A stretch of DNA of 64,000 bases, from assembly GCA_036172665.1 (NCBI GenBank), contig CM069874.1, positions 53,302,707 through 53,366,706 on the forward strand, in the 5' to 3' direction. Within the stretch, counting starts at the first letter, position 1. Each line of letters begins with the position of its first letter. The translations under genes were made by a program, and so were the position numbers. The DNA is from Prosopocoilus inquinatus (taxonomy: Eukaryota; Arthropoda; Insecta; Coleoptera; Lucanidae). Shown piece by piece: positions 63,901 to 64,000 of this stretch. The notes below the pieces were generated by a model. That model did not search any database. It saw only the letters and a program-made list of their open reading frames with translations, and was not told the origin of the DNA.

Positions 63901-64000
63901 TTATTAAATAATCAAATAATATGCGTGAATATAATTGAACTTAAAATCGTAATACCTAATAAGATTACTTTTATTATAATTTGGTTTATTACAAAAAAAA

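Noticed and set aside
1..64000. CRISPR arrays, operons, riboswitches, ribosome-binding sites
   Set aside because: The window is eukaryotic with spliced genes; the regular repeats found are transposon ends, a minisatellite and hammerhead units, none with CRISPR-like spacers.

Overview
This is nuclear DNA of an insect; I think a beetle is most likely, but that is inference. The evidence is spliced genes with short GT-AG introns (57 bp in the acyltransferase gene), strongly AT-rich noncoding DNA, metazoan gene families (TPD52, mitochondrial ribosomal protein S26, an NRF-6-type acyltransferase, transketolase) and a very dense mixture of insect-type transposons.

Host genes from left to right: (1) the 3' part of an NRF-6-like membrane acyltransferase, + strand, six exons, 3903-5593. 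(2) A tumour protein D52 (Tpd52) gene, - strand, with coding exons scattered over 27116-7670, two alternative first coding exons and a frame-preserving 60-nt cassette exon. (3) An intact single-exon mRpS26, + strand, 34520-35173, followed tail-to-tail by a small unrecognised - strand coding block at 35351-35607. (4) An intact single-exon transketolase, - strand, 48159-50030. (5) An unrecognised 597-residue, Asn/Gln-rich, basic, probably nuclear protein, + strand, 60745-62538. These genes do not form a pathway; transposons fill the space between them.

Mobile elements are the main content. The two large Tpd52 introns hold a Penelope-like element split by a DD41D mariner (apparently intact, 487-bp terminal inverted repeats), a retrozyme-like tandem hammerhead repeat, and several foldback elements with TA target duplications. 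The 27.8-29.1 kb interval is a broken transposase-like gene. 30.5-44.2 kb is a mosaic of MITEs, hAT-like and Harbinger-like foldbacks and a dead non-LTR retrotransposon. 44.3-47.8 kb is an internally deleted Ty1/copia element with intact LTRs and a 5-bp target duplication. 50.8-60.4 kb contains two 'Russian doll' nests. In the first, a deleted hAT copy sits inside a TA-inserted element, which sits inside another TIR element. In the second, a Harbinger-like element contains both an intact hAT transposon and a separate 8-bp-TSD element.

The most interesting signal is self-cleaving RNA. Hammerhead-ribozyme cores are visible in two different Penelope-like families, in inverted arms with one ribozyme per arm. 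A third family, at 15338-15976, is a head-to-tail 311-bp repeat with one hammerhead per unit and a 12-bp direct repeat at both ends. That matches the architecture expected of an animal retrozyme. All boundaries, target duplications and pairings were read by eye; no alignment, folding or database search was run.
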